In this document: positions 39,232 through 48,566 of the stretch, piece by piece
Layout: each line of letters opens with the position of its first letter
How positions within the stretch are numbered: the first letter of the stretch is position 1
From: Jiella marina
GTDB taxonomy: Bacteria > Pseudomonadota > Alphaproteobacteria > Rhizobiales > Rhizobiaceae
Assembly (NCBI RefSeq): GCF_024359545.1
Contig: NZ_JAKQZG010000012.1
Location: 123,871 to 187,870 of the forward strand
Length of the DNA: 64,000 nt
Direction of reading: 5' to 3'
Translations under genes and position numbers: made by a program
Notes under the pieces: generated by a model
The model's input: the letters and a program-made list of their open reading frames with translations, nothing else
Databases searched by the model: none
Told to the model about the DNA's origin: nothing

Positions 39232-39489
39232 ATTTCCTCCCAGGCGCCTGTTTTCAGCGCTCGTTCTCCGCGGATCTCCCTTCCGCGTGACGAATGCTGT
39301 CCCCAAATCCAGCAGTCGTCAACAGCCCTTTACGAAAGACAATCGCAGTCGCGAGCGACAAGTCGAGCGGTTGAGATCACGGAAAACCCAAAAGGTGATT
39401 GTGCCTCAATGTCTTCCGGAAAATACGAAACGTGCGAATGCGTCCGGGATGCGACGAGAATTCCCACGCCCAGCGTTCGGCTGACGACC

Positions 39490-40518
39490 TCAGCGCTCCG
39501 TCAGCTTGAACTCGATGCGGCGATTGCGAGCCCGGGCTTCGGGCGTGTCGCCTTCGACCAAGGGCTGATATTCGCCAAAGCCTGTGGCAGCCAGACGATC
39601 CGGCGGCACGCCCTGGCTGACCAGATACTTGACCACGGAGCTGGCACGCTCGGTCGAAAGCTCCCAGTTATCCTCGAAGCGGCCGCCGGAAATCGGCACA
39701 TTGTCGGTGTGGCCGTCGACACGAATGATCCAGTTGATGTCGGAGGGGATTTCCCGCGCCAGCTCCTGGATGGCCTCGGCAAGCTTCTGCATCTCGTCCT
39801 GCCCTGCGGGCTGCAACTCGTCGGAGCCCGACGGGAACAGCACCTCGGACTGGAAGACGAAGCGGTCGCCGACGATGCGGATGTTCTCACGGTCGGAGAG
39901 AATTTCCCGCAAGCGCCCGAAGAAGTCGGACCGGTAGCGCGACAGTTCCTGGACCCGCTGCGCAAGCGCCACGTTGAGTCGCCGGCCGAGATCGGCGATC
40001 CGGGTCTGGCTCTCGCGATCGCGCTCCTCGGAAACTTCCAGCGCCCCTTCCAGCGCCGCGATCTGCTGGCGAAGCGCAGAAAGCTGCTGGTTCAAGAGCT
40101 CGATCTGCGAACGGGCACGTTGCGAGATGCCCTGCTCGTCCTCCAGTGCCTCTTCGAGTGCGCTGACCTTCTCGCTTGCTGCTGCCGCCGAACCGCTGCC
40201 CGACTCCAGAGCCTGCTGGAGCCGCGTACGCTCGTCCTCCACGGAAGCGAGCGAAGCGCGCAGCGTGGCAATCTGGTCCTGATAGTCCTGGCTGGAGGAG
40301 CGTTCGAGGGCGAGCAACTGCGTCAGCTCGTTGATTTGGCTGTTCAGCCTGTCGAGCACCTCGTCCTTGCCGGAAATCTCGCGGCTGAGCAGGAACTGCG
40401 CCAACACGAACACCGAGAGAAGGAACATGATCGCCAGAAGCAGCGTCGACAACGCGTCGACGAAGCCCGGCCAGTAATCGACCGTGCGCTCGCTGCGGCG
40501 ATTGCGGGCCAGCGCCAT
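39490..40518 (-). CDS. MotB/OmpA-type peptidoglycan-binding protein
   Basis: 342 residues. One N-terminal membrane helix (WPGFVDALSTLLLAIMFLLSVFVLAQFLL) has the MotB-like Asp just before it. A long coiled coil follows (about 50-190: LNSQINELTQLLALERSSSQDY, ALEEALEDEQ). The C-terminal OmpA domain has IIRVDGHTDNVPISGGRFEDNWELSTERA and ends ARNRRIEFKLTER. It anchors a proton-driven stator to peptidoglycan. The partner channel gene lies 3 bp upstream. No flagellar genes are near, so it is probably a non-flagellar envelope motor of the type conserved in Rhizobiales. Confidence 0.9.
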   Translation of the reverse strand: MALARNRRSERTVDYWPGFVDALSTLLLAIMFLLSVFVLAQFLLSREISGKDEVLDRLNSQINELTQLLALERSSSQDYQDQIATLRASLASVEDERTRLQQALESGSGSAAAASEKVSALEEALEDEQGISQRARSQIELLNQQLSALRQQIAALEGALEVSEERDRESQTRIADLGRRLNVALAQRVQELSRYRSDFFGRLREILSDRENIRIVGDRFVFQSEVLFPSGSDELQPAGQDEMQKLAEAIQELAREIPSDINWIIRVDGHTDNVPISGGRFEDNWELSTERASSVVKYLVSQGVPPDRLAATGFGEYQPLVEGDTPEARARNRRIEFKLTER

Positions 40519-40521
40519 GTT

Positions 40522-41664
40522 CTATTCGCTTTCGGAGCCGCCACCGGCCCCCACGATCCGCGGCGCCGGTGGCGGTGTCGGCCGCTCCGACTGGCCCTGC
40601 GGGCCGCTGCGTCCGGGGGGACTCCCATGGCCGACCTGGCCGGCAAGCCGATCGAGCACGTGGCGCAATTCGCGCTGCTCGCTGGCCTGCGCTTCGACGA
40701 AGTCGCGCAGAAGCTGCTGCTCGCCGCGCATATGCTGGACGAGCCCCTGAATACTCTCGGCGAGATTGGCCATGGCCGTGCTGGTCCGCGGGCTGGCGTT
40801 CTGGTCCTGCAGCATGCGGTTCAAACGATCGGACAGAAGCCGCAATTCTTCGGCCCCGTCTTGCTGCCCACCGGCAGCCGGGGCGGGAAGCGCCATGTCG
40901 GAACCGACATCCGTGACCGAGGAGAGCCAGTTCTCGAGTTCCGTGTAGAAACGGTTCTGCGCCCGGCCAATCTGCAGATCGAGAAAACCGAGGATGAGCG
41001 AGCCCGAGAGACCGAAAAGCGAGGACGAAAACGCCGTTCCCATACCGGCCAACGGAGCCGCAAGGCCCGCCTTCAAGGCATCGAGGATGGAACTCGTGTC
41101 GCCCGCCGCCGGATCGAGGCCCTGGATCGTCGCGCCGATCGAGCCGATCGTCCGCAACAAGCCCCAAAACGTGCCGAGCAGACCGAGAAAGACGAGCAAC
41201 CCGATCAGATAGCGCGCGATATCGCGGGTCTCGTCGAGCCGCGTGGCGATCGAATCGAGGATCGAGCGCATGGAGGTGGTCGACAGGGAGATCGACCGGC
41301 GGCGGCCGATCAGCGCCCGCATCGGCGCCAGCAACACCGGCGGGCGCATCCGCTCGAAATTGTCGGCGCCCTCGCGATAGGCGTTGACCCATCGGACTTC
41401 GCGCGACAGGCGCCAGACCTGCAGAAGCGCCAGAAAGATACCGACCGCCAACACGCCGACGATGAGCCCGTTGAGCCCCGGATTGGTCAGGAAGGCGGAA
41501 GAGACCTGCCGGCCGAGAATGGCCGCGACGAAACCGGCGAGCGCCAGAAACACCAGCATCGACCACAGGAAGACCAGCGGGCTCGACAAACGGTTCGGGT
41601 CGAACTCGTCCGCTCTTGCCTTGTTCTCCGTCGGTGCGTTGAAGACCTGCATGTGGCGTTTCAC
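40522..41664 (-). CDS. MotA/TolQ/ExbB-like proton channel protein
   Basis: 380 residues. Membrane helices occur at about 30-50 (PLVFLWSMLVFLALAGFVAAIL) and 60-80 (GLNGLIVGVLAVGIFLALLQVW). A pair typical of the MotA/ExbB fold is RYLIGLLVFLGLLGTFWGLLRTIGSI and LKAGLAAPLAGMGTAFSSSLFGLSGSLILGFLDL. The C-terminal 100 residues are a soluble coil ending in a Pro/Gly-rich tail. Start ATG 41664 or ATG 41652. It forms a stator complex with the OmpA-domain protein encoded directly downstream. Confidence 0.9.
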   Translation of the reverse strand: MKRHMQVFNAPTENKARADEFDPNRLSSPLVFLWSMLVFLALAGFVAAILGRQVSSAFLTNPGLNGLIVGVLAVGIFLALLQVWRLSREVRWVNAYREGADNFERMRPPVLLAPMRALIGRRRSISLSTTSMRSILDSIATRLDETRDIARYLIGLLVFLGLLGTFWGLLRTIGSIGATIQGLDPAAGDTSSILDALKAGLAAPLAGMGTAFSSSLFGLSGSLILGFLDLQIGRAQNRFYTELENWLSSVTDVGSDMALPAPAAGGQQDGAEELRLLSDRLNRMLQDQNASPRTSTAMANLAESIQGLVQHMRGEQQLLRDFVEAQASEQRELRHVLDRLAGQVGHGSPPGRSGPQGQSERPTPPPAPRIVGAGGGSESE

Positions 41665-41867
41665 TCAACTCTCAAGGGCCGACCTTCGCGAACGCCTTAC
41701 TGACGTCTCTCCCGTCGACCACGCCGCGTTCTCGCGCAACCGCCGCCTCGAATAACGACTGATATCCCGACCTCGTCCCGCAAAACATATACAAAGATCG
41801 TCGAGATTTGAAATGACGTCGCCCGCCTAACCCCCGGATTTCGGCCCGAAACGCAAGGCGCGGCCGG

Positions 41868-42710
41868 TCACTGCGCCGCGGCACTGTCCGCCGCACCGCG
41901 CGCGGCGCGCGCCCGCTTGTCGGTCGCGGTCTTCAACTGGCCCACGAGTGCCTTGTGGATCGCCTCGTTTCCGCAGGCGATATCGCCCTTGAGATGATCG
42001 AACTTTTCGCCGGCAAGCCCGGTCACGAAGCCTCCCGCCTCGCGGACGAGGATCGATCCCGCCGCAACGTCCCAGGGCTTCAGGCTGCGCTCCCAGAACC
42101 CGTCGAACCGCCCGGCCGCGACATAGGCGAGATCGAGCGACGCCGCTCCGATTCGACGGATCCCGGCCGATTCCGCCATTATCTGACGGATTTCGTAGAG
42201 ATACGCCGTATGGTCGCCATGCCCGAGGAAGGGCGCACCGGTTCCGAACAAAGCTTCAGGCAGGCGCTGGCGGGCCGCGACCCGGATCCGGCGATCGTTG
42301 ACGAAAGCGCCGCCGCCCCTTTCAGCCACGTAGAGCTCGTCCTGGATCGGATTGAAGATCACGCCGGCGACGATCTGGCCGTCGCGCTCGAGCGCGATGG
42401 ACACCGCGAAGTTCGGAATGCCGTGGAGGAAGTTCGTCGTCCCGTCCAAGGGGTCGACGATCCAGCGATGCTGCGGGTCGCGCCCTTCGACTGCGCCACG
42501 CTCCTCCATCAGGAAGCCCCAGTCGGGGCGCACGCGCGAAAGCTCCTTGAAGACCACCTCCTCGGCCCGGCGATCGGCATTGGAAACGAAATCCGCCGGC
42601 CCTTTGAGCGAGACCTGCAGGTTCTGAACTTCGCCGAAATCGCGGACGAGCGAGCGCCCCGCCTTCATGGCGGCCTGGATCATGACGTTGAGGAGCGCGG
42701 AGCGGGCCAT
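41868..42710 (-). CDS. Inositol monophosphatase family protein (SuhB-like)
   Basis: 280-residue Mg-dependent phosphatase. Metal-site motifs: GFLMEERG (Glu pair), WIVDPLDGTTNFLHGIPNFAVSIAL, and the C-terminal KPWDVAAGSILVREAGG. The N-terminus MARSALLNVMIQAAMKAGRSLVRDFGEV is typical of the SuhB branch. Substrates may include inositol or histidinol phosphates; SuhB also acts in rRNA antitermination in E. coli. It ends in an Ala/Arg-rich tail longer than usual. It lies 73 bp after efp. Confidence 0.88.
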   Translation of the reverse strand: MARSALLNVMIQAAMKAGRSLVRDFGEVQNLQVSLKGPADFVSNADRRAEEVVFKELSRVRPDWGFLMEERGAVEGRDPQHRWIVDPLDGTTNFLHGIPNFAVSIALERDGQIVAGVIFNPIQDELYVAERGGGAFVNDRRIRVAARQRLPEALFGTGAPFLGHGDHTAYLYEIRQIMAESAGIRRIGAASLDLAYVAAGRFDGFWERSLKPWDVAAGSILVREAGGFVTGLAGEKFDHLKGDIACGNEAIHKALVGQLKTATDKRARAARGAADSAAAQ

Positions 42711-42783
42711 CGCATTCTTTCGGTAGGTTGGGTCTGCCAGACCGAGCCAGCGCTTGCCGGCTCACGGCACGGCGTCGACCATG

Positions 42784-43347
42784 TCAGTCGGCGCGACGCA
42801 GATAGGTGATCTCGTTGGTATCCACCAGGATCTTCTCGCCCGACTCGATGAAGGGTGGCACCATCACCCGCATACCGTTTTCCATGACCGCCGGCTTGTA
42901 GGACGAGGTAGCGGTCTGTCCCTTCACAACGGGATCGGCCTCGACGATGGTGAGCACCACCTGGTCGGGCAGCTGGATGCCGATCGGCCGATCGTCGTGG
43001 CTTTCGACCGTCACCATCATGCCGTCCTGCAGGAAGGCCGAGCGCTCGCCGACGAAGTCCTTCTGCAGTTCGAGCTGCTCGAACGTCTCCGTATCCATGA
43101 AGACCAGCATTTCGCCTTCGGCGTAGAGATACTGGTAGTCCTTCTGCTCGAGGCGGACCCGCTCGACTGTCTCGGAGGCGCGGAACCGCTCGTTGAGCTT
43201 GGTGCCGTCGATCAGGTTCTTCAGCTCCACCTGCGCGAAGGCACCGCCCTTGCCGGGCTTCACATGGGCGGTCTTGACCGCCACCCACAGCCCGCCATTG
43301 TGCTCGATCACATTGCCGGGCCGGATTTCATTGCCGTTGATCTTCAT
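42784..43347 (-). CDS. efp: Elongation factor P
   Basis: 187 residues from ATG 43347 ([19 protein letters not shown]). The long in-frame extension upstream lacks homology and was rejected. It rescues ribosomes stalled at polyproline. The tip loop [10 protein letters not shown] carries the modifiable lysine (about residue 33) at the E. coli K34 position. C-terminal OB domain motif [29 protein letters not shown] is present. No modification-enzyme gene is visible nearby. Polyproline-rich proteins elsewhere in the window (FliO-like, 727-residue protein) would be natural clients. Confidence 0.95.
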   Translation of the reverse strand: MKINGNEIRPGNVIEHNGGLWVAVKTAHVKPGKGGAFAQVELKNLIDGTKLNERFRASETVERVRLEQKDYQYLYAEGEMLVFMDTETFEQLELQKDFVGERSAFLQDGMMVTVESHDDRPIGIQLPDQVVLTIVEADPVVKGQTATSSYKPAVMENGMRVMVPPFIESGEKILVDTNEITYLRRAD

Positions 43348-43552
43348 CGAAACTCTCGAATTCTCATAAGCCGAAGGAAGCCGTCGGCATCCGACGGCCG
43401 GAAAGCCGTTCTGCCGGTCTCCCCGCGCGGTCCCGACGCTCATGGCGGGGCCGCTCGCGAATGGAGCGACGGGCGATATCCGTCGATCGGCGATCAGCGG
43501 GCTCAAGATCATAAAAACCCGACGGGTTCAAGCCAGGGGCCCGCTTCGCCGG

Positions 43553-44638
43553 TCATCCCGATCGCAGGCGATTGGCCGCCTCGAGTGCCGTTTTCTGCGT
43601 GGTCGGATCGAGCCCCCGGAAGAAATCGTCGAGGACGGGATCCGAGTTACGCATCCGCTTGGCGAGCACCGCCCATTTGGCGGCTTCCGCACGATCCGGC
43701 TCGGTCCCGATCCCGTCCTTGTAGAGATGGGCCAGACGATTGATCGCAATGGGGTTGCCGAGTTCGGCCGCATGTTTGAGGAAGCGGAACCCGTCCTTCA
43801 TCCGCGCCGGACCGCCCTTGCCGTTGATCAGCCAGATCCCGTATTCGATCTGGGCGGTGTCCAGACCGTTGACGGCCGCTGCCCGCAGCCATCCCCGCGC
43901 CTTCTCTTCGTCCGCCGTTACACCGAGACCGGAGGCGTAGAGCTGTGCCATGGCATATTGCGCATCGGCGACGCCCGCATTGGCGGCCTCCTCGAAATAG
44001 CCGAACGCATCCTTGAAGCCGCCGGCCGGCGAGGCTTCGATCAGCATCTGGCCGTAATTGTACTGGGCGAGTGGCAGACCGTGGTCGGCTGCGGCCTTCA
44101 TCAGATCGCGGGCCTTCGCCACGTCCTGAGAGACCGCGGTGCCGTCGAGAAGGATCATGGCATAGCGGAACTGCGCCTCCGCACTCCCGGCACTCGCCGC
44201 CGCCTCGTACCAGCGAGCGGCCTGGGTCAGATCCTGAGGCACGCCGAGCCCGCGCGAATAGATCTCGCCGAGAAGCGTCTGTGCGGCCGGATCCCCGAGA
44301 TTGGCCAGCGGCTCGGCGAGCTTCGCCGCGGTCAGGTAGAAGCCTCGCTGAAAGGCGCCATAGGCGAGATCGGCGGGGTTGGAGGCCGCGTCCGCCTCTG
44401 GAGCCGCCTCCTCTTTCTGGGACGGCACCGGCAGCGCATCCTGACGCGAACCGCGCAGCATGTCGGGGTCGCTCTCCCCTGCCAGCGGCGCTGGTGTCGT
44501 CGCCCCGGGGTCGGGTTCTTCGGCTGCCTGTGCCGTGTTGGCCAGGGTCGCCACCATGCACGCCATGGCAAGGAGCCCGCCCGTGAGCCGACCGGAGACA
44601 CGACAGGCGCGGCGCCGCAGGATCGCCGTCCCGATCAT
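43553..44638 (-). CDS. Exported Sel1/TPR repeat protein
   Basis: 361 residues. ATG 44638 was chosen because it overlaps the ThiE-like stop (ATGA) and begins a signal-type N-terminus (GGLLAMACMVATLANTAQA). After an acidic Pro-rich linker come about six to seven Sel1-like repeats of 36 residues, for example AQTLLGEIYSRGLGVPQDLTQAARWYEAAA, AQYAMAQLYASGLGVTADEEKARGWLRAAA and AINRLAHLYKDGIGTEPDRAEAAKWAVLA. It probably scaffolds periplasmic partners. Similar genes near efp are common in Rhizobiales. Confidence 0.88.
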   Translation of the reverse strand: MIGTAILRRRACRVSGRLTGGLLAMACMVATLANTAQAAEEPDPGATTPAPLAGESDPDMLRGSRQDALPVPSQKEEAAPEADAASNPADLAYGAFQRGFYLTAAKLAEPLANLGDPAAQTLLGEIYSRGLGVPQDLTQAARWYEAAASAGSAEAQFRYAMILLDGTAVSQDVAKARDLMKAAADHGLPLAQYNYGQMLIEASPAGGFKDAFGYFEEAANAGVADAQYAMAQLYASGLGVTADEEKARGWLRAAAVNGLDTAQIEYGIWLINGKGGPARMKDGFRFLKHAAELGNPIAINRLAHLYKDGIGTEPDRAEAAKWAVLAKRMRNSDPVLDDFFRGLDPTTQKTALEAANRLRSG

Positions 44639-45288
44639 GCCGCCACCCTCTCGAAATAAGCATCGAAGATGGCATTGGCCCGGGCGACGGCCGCCGCCGG
44701 ATCGACGTCGTCTCCAAAGACGGCCGCGGACAGCGCGACGAATTCCGCCCCGGTCTCCGCCGCCTCGTCGAGCCGCTCGACGTCCTGCCCGGCCATCAGG
44801 ATGCAGGGAAGCTCGACGATCTCCGCCCACCAGGCGGCGAGAGCCAGGCTCTTGCGATGGATTTCGGGCTCCCGGTCGCCGCCGAACCGCCCGAAGAAGA
44901 GATAGTCCGGCAGCGCCTCGCCGGCTTCCAGCGCATCATGCCGGGTCTCGAAGCCCGAACCACCGACGATCGACTTCGGTGCAAAGCGCTCGACGGCTTC
45001 GGCCAGTGCCTCGACACGGCCTTCCGTGAGATGCAGCCCGTCCGCCTTGCTGCGCCCGAGCACGCGGGTGTCGTCCACGACGAGCGCAGCAGCGCCTGCC
45101 TCCTGGATGATCGGCACCAGCGCTTCGGCATAGGCCTGATAGGCCGGGCCTTCGCGCCCGGCCGGATCGATCAGCACCGAGGCGACATCACCGGCGCCCA
45201 GCGCCGCGCGCAGTCGCGCTTCAGCGTTTTCGTCGGAAAGAGGCGTGGTGACGAGCACAAGCCGCGGACGGATGGGTTCTAGGATCAT
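44635..45288 (-). CDS. ThiE-like thiamine phosphate synthase family protein
   Basis: 217-residue TIM-barrel protein. The N-terminal RLVLVTTPLSDE, the middle ALVVDDTRVLGRSKADGLHLTEG, and late motifs SIVGGSGF, PDYLFFGRFGG and LMAGQDVERLDEAAETGAEFVALSAAVF follow the ThiE pattern. Some positions normally used for pyrophosphate binding look altered, so it may be a divergent paralogue rather than the housekeeping ThiE. No other thiamine gene and no TPP riboswitch is visible here. Confidence 0.75.
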   Translation of the reverse strand: MILEPIRPRLVLVTTPLSDENAEARLRAALGAGDVASVLIDPAGREGPAYQAYAEALVPIIQEAGAAALVVDDTRVLGRSKADGLHLTEGRVEALAEAVERFAPKSIVGGSGFETRHDALEAGEALPDYLFFGRFGGDREPEIHRKSLALAAWWAEIVELPCILMAGQDVERLDEAAETGAEFVALSAAVFGDDVDPAAAVARANAIFDAYFERVAA

Positions 45289-45589
45289 GGTTCGGATCGA
45301 TTATCGCAGTCGGACGAATCTGTGAAGCACAAGAGCCGATGGACGCGACCGCTCGAGCGGCCGGCGCGGCGACCAGCGTCGGTGATAAGACAGCCAAGCT
45401 CTGACAGTACATGAATCTGCCGCACCAATGCGGCAAAGCCCGGGCAAGCGCGCCACGAGCGCTCGACTTCGCAGGAGCATTCTCTTGTGCGCGGACGAGC
45501 GGTTGCGCCAAGCAGCGGATTTCGTCAAATCGCGTTGCATCGCTCCTCACGAGGGGCTATGAGGGCGCTCCGTTATCGCTGCACGGCAT
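45289..45589. other. Intergenic region between ThiE-like gene and tRNA-Gln
   Basis: About 300 bp between the divergent thiE-like gene and tRNA-Gln. It must contain both promoters. No protein-coding stretch is recognised and no riboswitch is apparent. Confidence 0.5.
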
Positions 45590-45664
45590 TGGGGCGTCGC
45601 CAAGCGGTAAGGCAGCGGCTTTTGGTGCCGCCATTCGCAGGTTCGAATCCTGCCGCCCCAGCCA
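45590..45664 (+). tRNA. tRNA-Gln (anticodon TTG)
   Basis: 75-nt cloverleaf. The acceptor TGGGGCG pairs with CGCCCCA; the anticodon stem GCGGC/GCCGC encloses loop TTTTGGT, giving anticodon TTG. The T arm is GCAGG-TTCGAAT-CCTGC. The discriminator G and an encoded CCA end the gene. It reads towards the integrase gene, and its 3' half is the probable integration target. Confidence 0.96.
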
Positions 45665-45726
45665 AATCCAGCTAAGTCATTGAAATAATGATCGCTCCGT
45701 TCCAGCTGGGGAGACATTCCTCCAAG

Positions 45727-45760
45727 TGGGACACACGACTGTGACACAACCGTGTGACAC
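45727..45760 (+). repeat. Three 13-bp-phased repeats before the integrase gene
   Basis: TGGGACAC (45727), TGTGACAC (45740) and TGTGACAC (45753) start exactly 13 bp apart. They lie between the tRNA end and the integrase start. Phased short repeats here suit integrase or excisionase arm sites, or an autoregulatory operator. Confidence 0.6.
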
Positions 45761-45770
45761 GGAGTGTGAA

Positions 45771-47750
45771 ATGGGGATCGCGACAGGTCTCGAACGACGC
45801 GGCGCCGTCTACTATTGGCGCAAGCGCCTTCCGGACACGCTCGCCGGGCGAATCGGCTTGACGCATGTTAAGATCAGTCTTCGAACCCGTGAGGTTCAGG
45901 AGGCGCGATATCTCGGTGCTTGCCTGAACGGTATGGCTGCAGAGTTGCTGATGAGCGAACTTCCAGAGATCACACGAGAGCAACTGCAGTCGCTGTTCCG
46001 CAGCACCTTCGAACAGCATCGCCGTAAGCTCGGCATTCTCGCAGACTTCGCGCGAAGCGAACGGGGCTTCACGGCATTGCAGGAGGTCCAAGAAGAGACG
46101 GCGATGGGGTGGGCGTATCGTCATTTTTCCCAGAACGGCCTGCACGCTTCGATCGACGAGGATGCTCGAGGTCGCCTAGCGAAGGCCGGCCTGTCCGAGG
46201 AAGAGATCGAGCGCGTCGCGGCGACGGTTGGACGTATGAAGGCGCATGGCGAGGCGGAACCTTCGGCGTTTCGCCTGGCCGACGCCATCGTGGCAACCGG
46301 TGCCGAGGTCACGGCAGCAACGACAGCGAAAACGCAGCCGATCTATCTGAGGGCCCTGGGCGAAGCGCTTCTGAAGACGGACGAGCGCTATCGCAACGAT
46401 CCATTCGATTTCGATGCGGAGATCAGTTCGCTTTCGCCCAAGGACGACACCCCTTCCAGTTTAGAAAGAATCGAACAATCGGCATCGAAGACGACCTCGG
46501 AGTCCGCAGAAGTTCGCCCGCTGTGCGGCGAGACTGCCCCCCTGCCCTCACGACCGTCGCCGACCTTTTCGAAAGAAACGGTGGCGGCACACACGGGCAG
46601 CGTGATCTCAATCAGCGCCAAGCTGATCGAGAAAAAGCTCCGAGATGAGGTTTGGGACGAAAAGACCGCACGCCAGGCCCGAATGATCTTCGATCTCTTC
46701 GCGCGTTTCCTCACCGAAGATGCACGCGTCAACGACCTGGCCGAGCTTCGGCAACATCATCTTGATGCTTTCGAGAGTTTTCTAAGGATTCTGCACAAGA
46801 CATATGGGAAGAGCCCGAAAGACAGGCATCGGACAATCGCCGATCTCCGGAAGGATGGCGAACAAAGGCCGTCAGCCGAACGGGGGCTTTCCGGCGCGAC
46901 CCGGAACCGGCACCTGACCTTTATCGGCCAGCTCCTGCGCCGGGCTAAGTCGGCTGGCATTCCGGTCGACTCCCAGCTCGATCTGACGGAGTTTCGCGCA
47001 CGAAAAACCAAACGTGGCCGCGACGATCGGCCTGTGCCGACCCGGAGCCAGATCGAAACGTTCTTTCACCAACCGGTCTTCACCGGATGCGGCGACTGGG
47101 ACGACATGCATCGTCCAGGCGATCGGATATTCCACCGCGCGGCCTATTTCGGCCCCCTGCTTGCCAACTATCAGGGGATGCGGCGCGAGGAATATTGCGG
47201 CCTGTCCGTGGAGGACATCGTCACCGATAACGGCGACCATCCCTATATCCATGTTTGCTTCAATGAATTTCGACGACTGAAGAATCCTCAGTCGGTTCGG
47301 AACCTGGCTCTTCATCCCGAACTCATCCGCCTGAGTTTTCTCGATTACGTCGATACGATCAGAAAGCTTGGATATCGTCGGCTGTTTCCCGACCTTCATT
47401 CACCCTCGAGCCGCAGCCTCTTAGGAGATCGCCTTTACGACGAACTTCGCCCGTCATTTAAGACATGCGGCTTCACGCCCCACCAATCGCGTCATTTCTT
47501 CAACAACGAACTGAAACAGAAGCGTGTCGACGCCGAGTTCCGAGCGGACCTAATGGGGCATGGTGGAAAGACGGAAACGACAGAACGCTACTGCAATCCC
47601 ACCGACGTCGTGAACCAGCTCGAAGATCTTTCGAAGGTGCCTATCGTGACAGCGCATCTTTCGCCGCACGCAATCAGACTGGTCCCATGGGTCAAAGAAA
47701 AGGCCATTGCACCGTGGAGCAGGGCATCAAAAGCAAAAACCAGAGCATAG
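45771..47750 (+). CDS. Tyrosine site-specific integrase
   Basis: 659 residues from ATG 45771, which has a GGAG site 5 bp upstream; an in-frame GTG at 45726 is less likely. The N-terminal GLERRGAVYYWRKRLPDTLAGRIGLTHVKISLRTREVQEAR is the DUF6538-type module common in alphaproteobacterial integrases. A long variable middle is followed by the core-binding and catalytic domains: first Arg in YQGMRREEYCGL (about 469), H-x-x-R in HQSRHFFNNELK (about 571), and GHGGKTETTERY with the nucleophile Tyr (about 606). It is adjacent to tRNA-Gln and so very probably the enzyme that integrates and excises this island. Confidence 0.92.
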   Translation: MGIATGLERRGAVYYWRKRLPDTLAGRIGLTHVKISLRTREVQEARYLGACLNGMAAELLMSELPEITREQLQSLFRSTFEQHRRKLGILADFARSERGFTALQEVQEETAMGWAYRHFSQNGLHASIDEDARGRLAKAGLSEEEIERVAATVGRMKAHGEAEPSAFRLADAIVATGAEVTAATTAKTQPIYLRALGEALLKTDERYRNDPFDFDAEISSLSPKDDTPSSLERIEQSASKTTSESAEVRPLCGETAPLPSRPSPTFSKETVAAHTGSVISISAKLIEKKLRDEVWDEKTARQARMIFDLFARFLTEDARVNDLAELRQHHLDAFESFLRILHKTYGKSPKDRHRTIADLRKDGEQRPSAERGLSGATRNRHLTFIGQLLRRAKSAGIPVDSQLDLTEFRARKTKRGRDDRPVPTRSQIETFFHQPVFTGCGDWDDMHRPGDRIFHRAAYFGPLLANYQGMRREEYCGLSVEDIVTDNGDHPYIHVCFNEFRRLKNPQSVRNLALHPELIRLSFLDYVDTIRKLGYRRLFPDLHSPSSRSLLGDRLYDELRPSFKTCGFTPHQSRHFFNNELKQKRVDAEFRADLMGHGGKTETTERYCNPTDVVNQLEDLSKVPIVTAHLSPHAIRLVPWVKEKAIAPWSRASKAKTRA

Positions 47751-48110
47751 CAAAATATCTCGCAGCCTGAGCAAACAGCCTTACGGACAGACGTAAATGG
47801 GCCGGGAGGAGACCGGCTGCTTTCGGACGATGGAGCCGAGAAGCTGCTGTTCCGCAGTCCTGAAGAGTTTCGGGCGCCGCGAGGCGTACGAAAGTCGCCG
47901 AAGAAGGAACCCGCGGGATGTCGTGATCGGGTTATGGGGTTTTCGGCTGACGGTCGTGCCGGAATGGGTGATGTCGGCGGCAGGGCGACGTCGAGTTTTC
48001 CTTGAGACGCCTTGGATGTCTCTCGGACATCGATGCCAGGGGCGTCGTTGGATGCAGGATGACGCGGCTCGCGAGGTTGAATTCGGGGACTGGCACGTGG
48101 AGGGCCGTGC
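47751..48110. other. Gene-poor stretch after the integrase
   Basis: About 360 bp with no convincing gene. Reading frames exist on both strands but show no recognisable domain and lack good ribosome-binding sites. It may be remains of the IS21-type element whose istB relic follows. Confidence 0.5.
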
Positions 48111-48566
48111 CCTGAAGAGCGGATTCGGGCCGCCGGGCACGGGAAAGTCGCATCTGGTGGCCGCCATCGGCCTTGCTCTCGTCGAGAACGGCTGGCGGAT
48201 CCTCTTCGCCCGCACCATCGATCTCGTCCAGAAGCTGCAGGTGGCCCGTCGCGAACTCGCCCTCGAAGCGGCGATCTCAAGCTCGACAAGTATCACCTGT
48301 TGATCCTCGATGATCTCGCCTACGTCACCAAAAGCCAGGCCGAGACCAGCGTGCTGTTCGAACTCATCAGCACCCGCTACGAGCGGCGTTCCTTGCTGAT
48401 CACAGCCAACCAGGCCTTTGGCGAATGGAACCGGATCTTCCCCGACGCCGCCATGACGGTCGCGGCGGTCGATCGCTTGGTCCACCACGCGACCATCTTC
48501 GAGATGAACGTCGAAAGCTACCGGCGGAGAACCGCCGCGGACCGGGGCGACCGCCTTCGCGTGTGA
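48111..48566 (+). pseudogene. IS21-family IstB remnant (5'-truncated, frameshifted)
   Basis: Two consecutive frames encode parts of one IstB helper ATPase. The first gives GPPGTGKSHLVAAIGLALVENGWRILF and DLVQKLQVARRELALEAAI. After a one-base loss near 48277, the next frame continues KLDKYHLLILDDLAYVTKSQAETSVLFELI and ends VDRLVHHATIFEMNVESYRR. The N-terminal third is missing and no istA is present. It is a dead fragment of an old insertion. Confidence 0.88.

Noticed and set aside
39490..41664. Zorya-type anti-phage system (ZorA/ZorB look-alike)
   Set aside because: The MotA and OmpA architecture fits, but no ZorC/D/E genes follow, and the pair lies in a conserved backbone block and not in the island.
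43348..43512. N-terminal extension of EF-P
   Set aside because: The in-frame extension has no EF-P homology; the conserved [10 protein letters not shown] start is at 43347.
44635..45589. TPP riboswitch upstream of the ThiE-like gene
   Set aside because: The conserved THI-box sequences (such as CTGAGA and ACCTGA pairs in the right arrangement) are not visible in the 300-bp upstream region.
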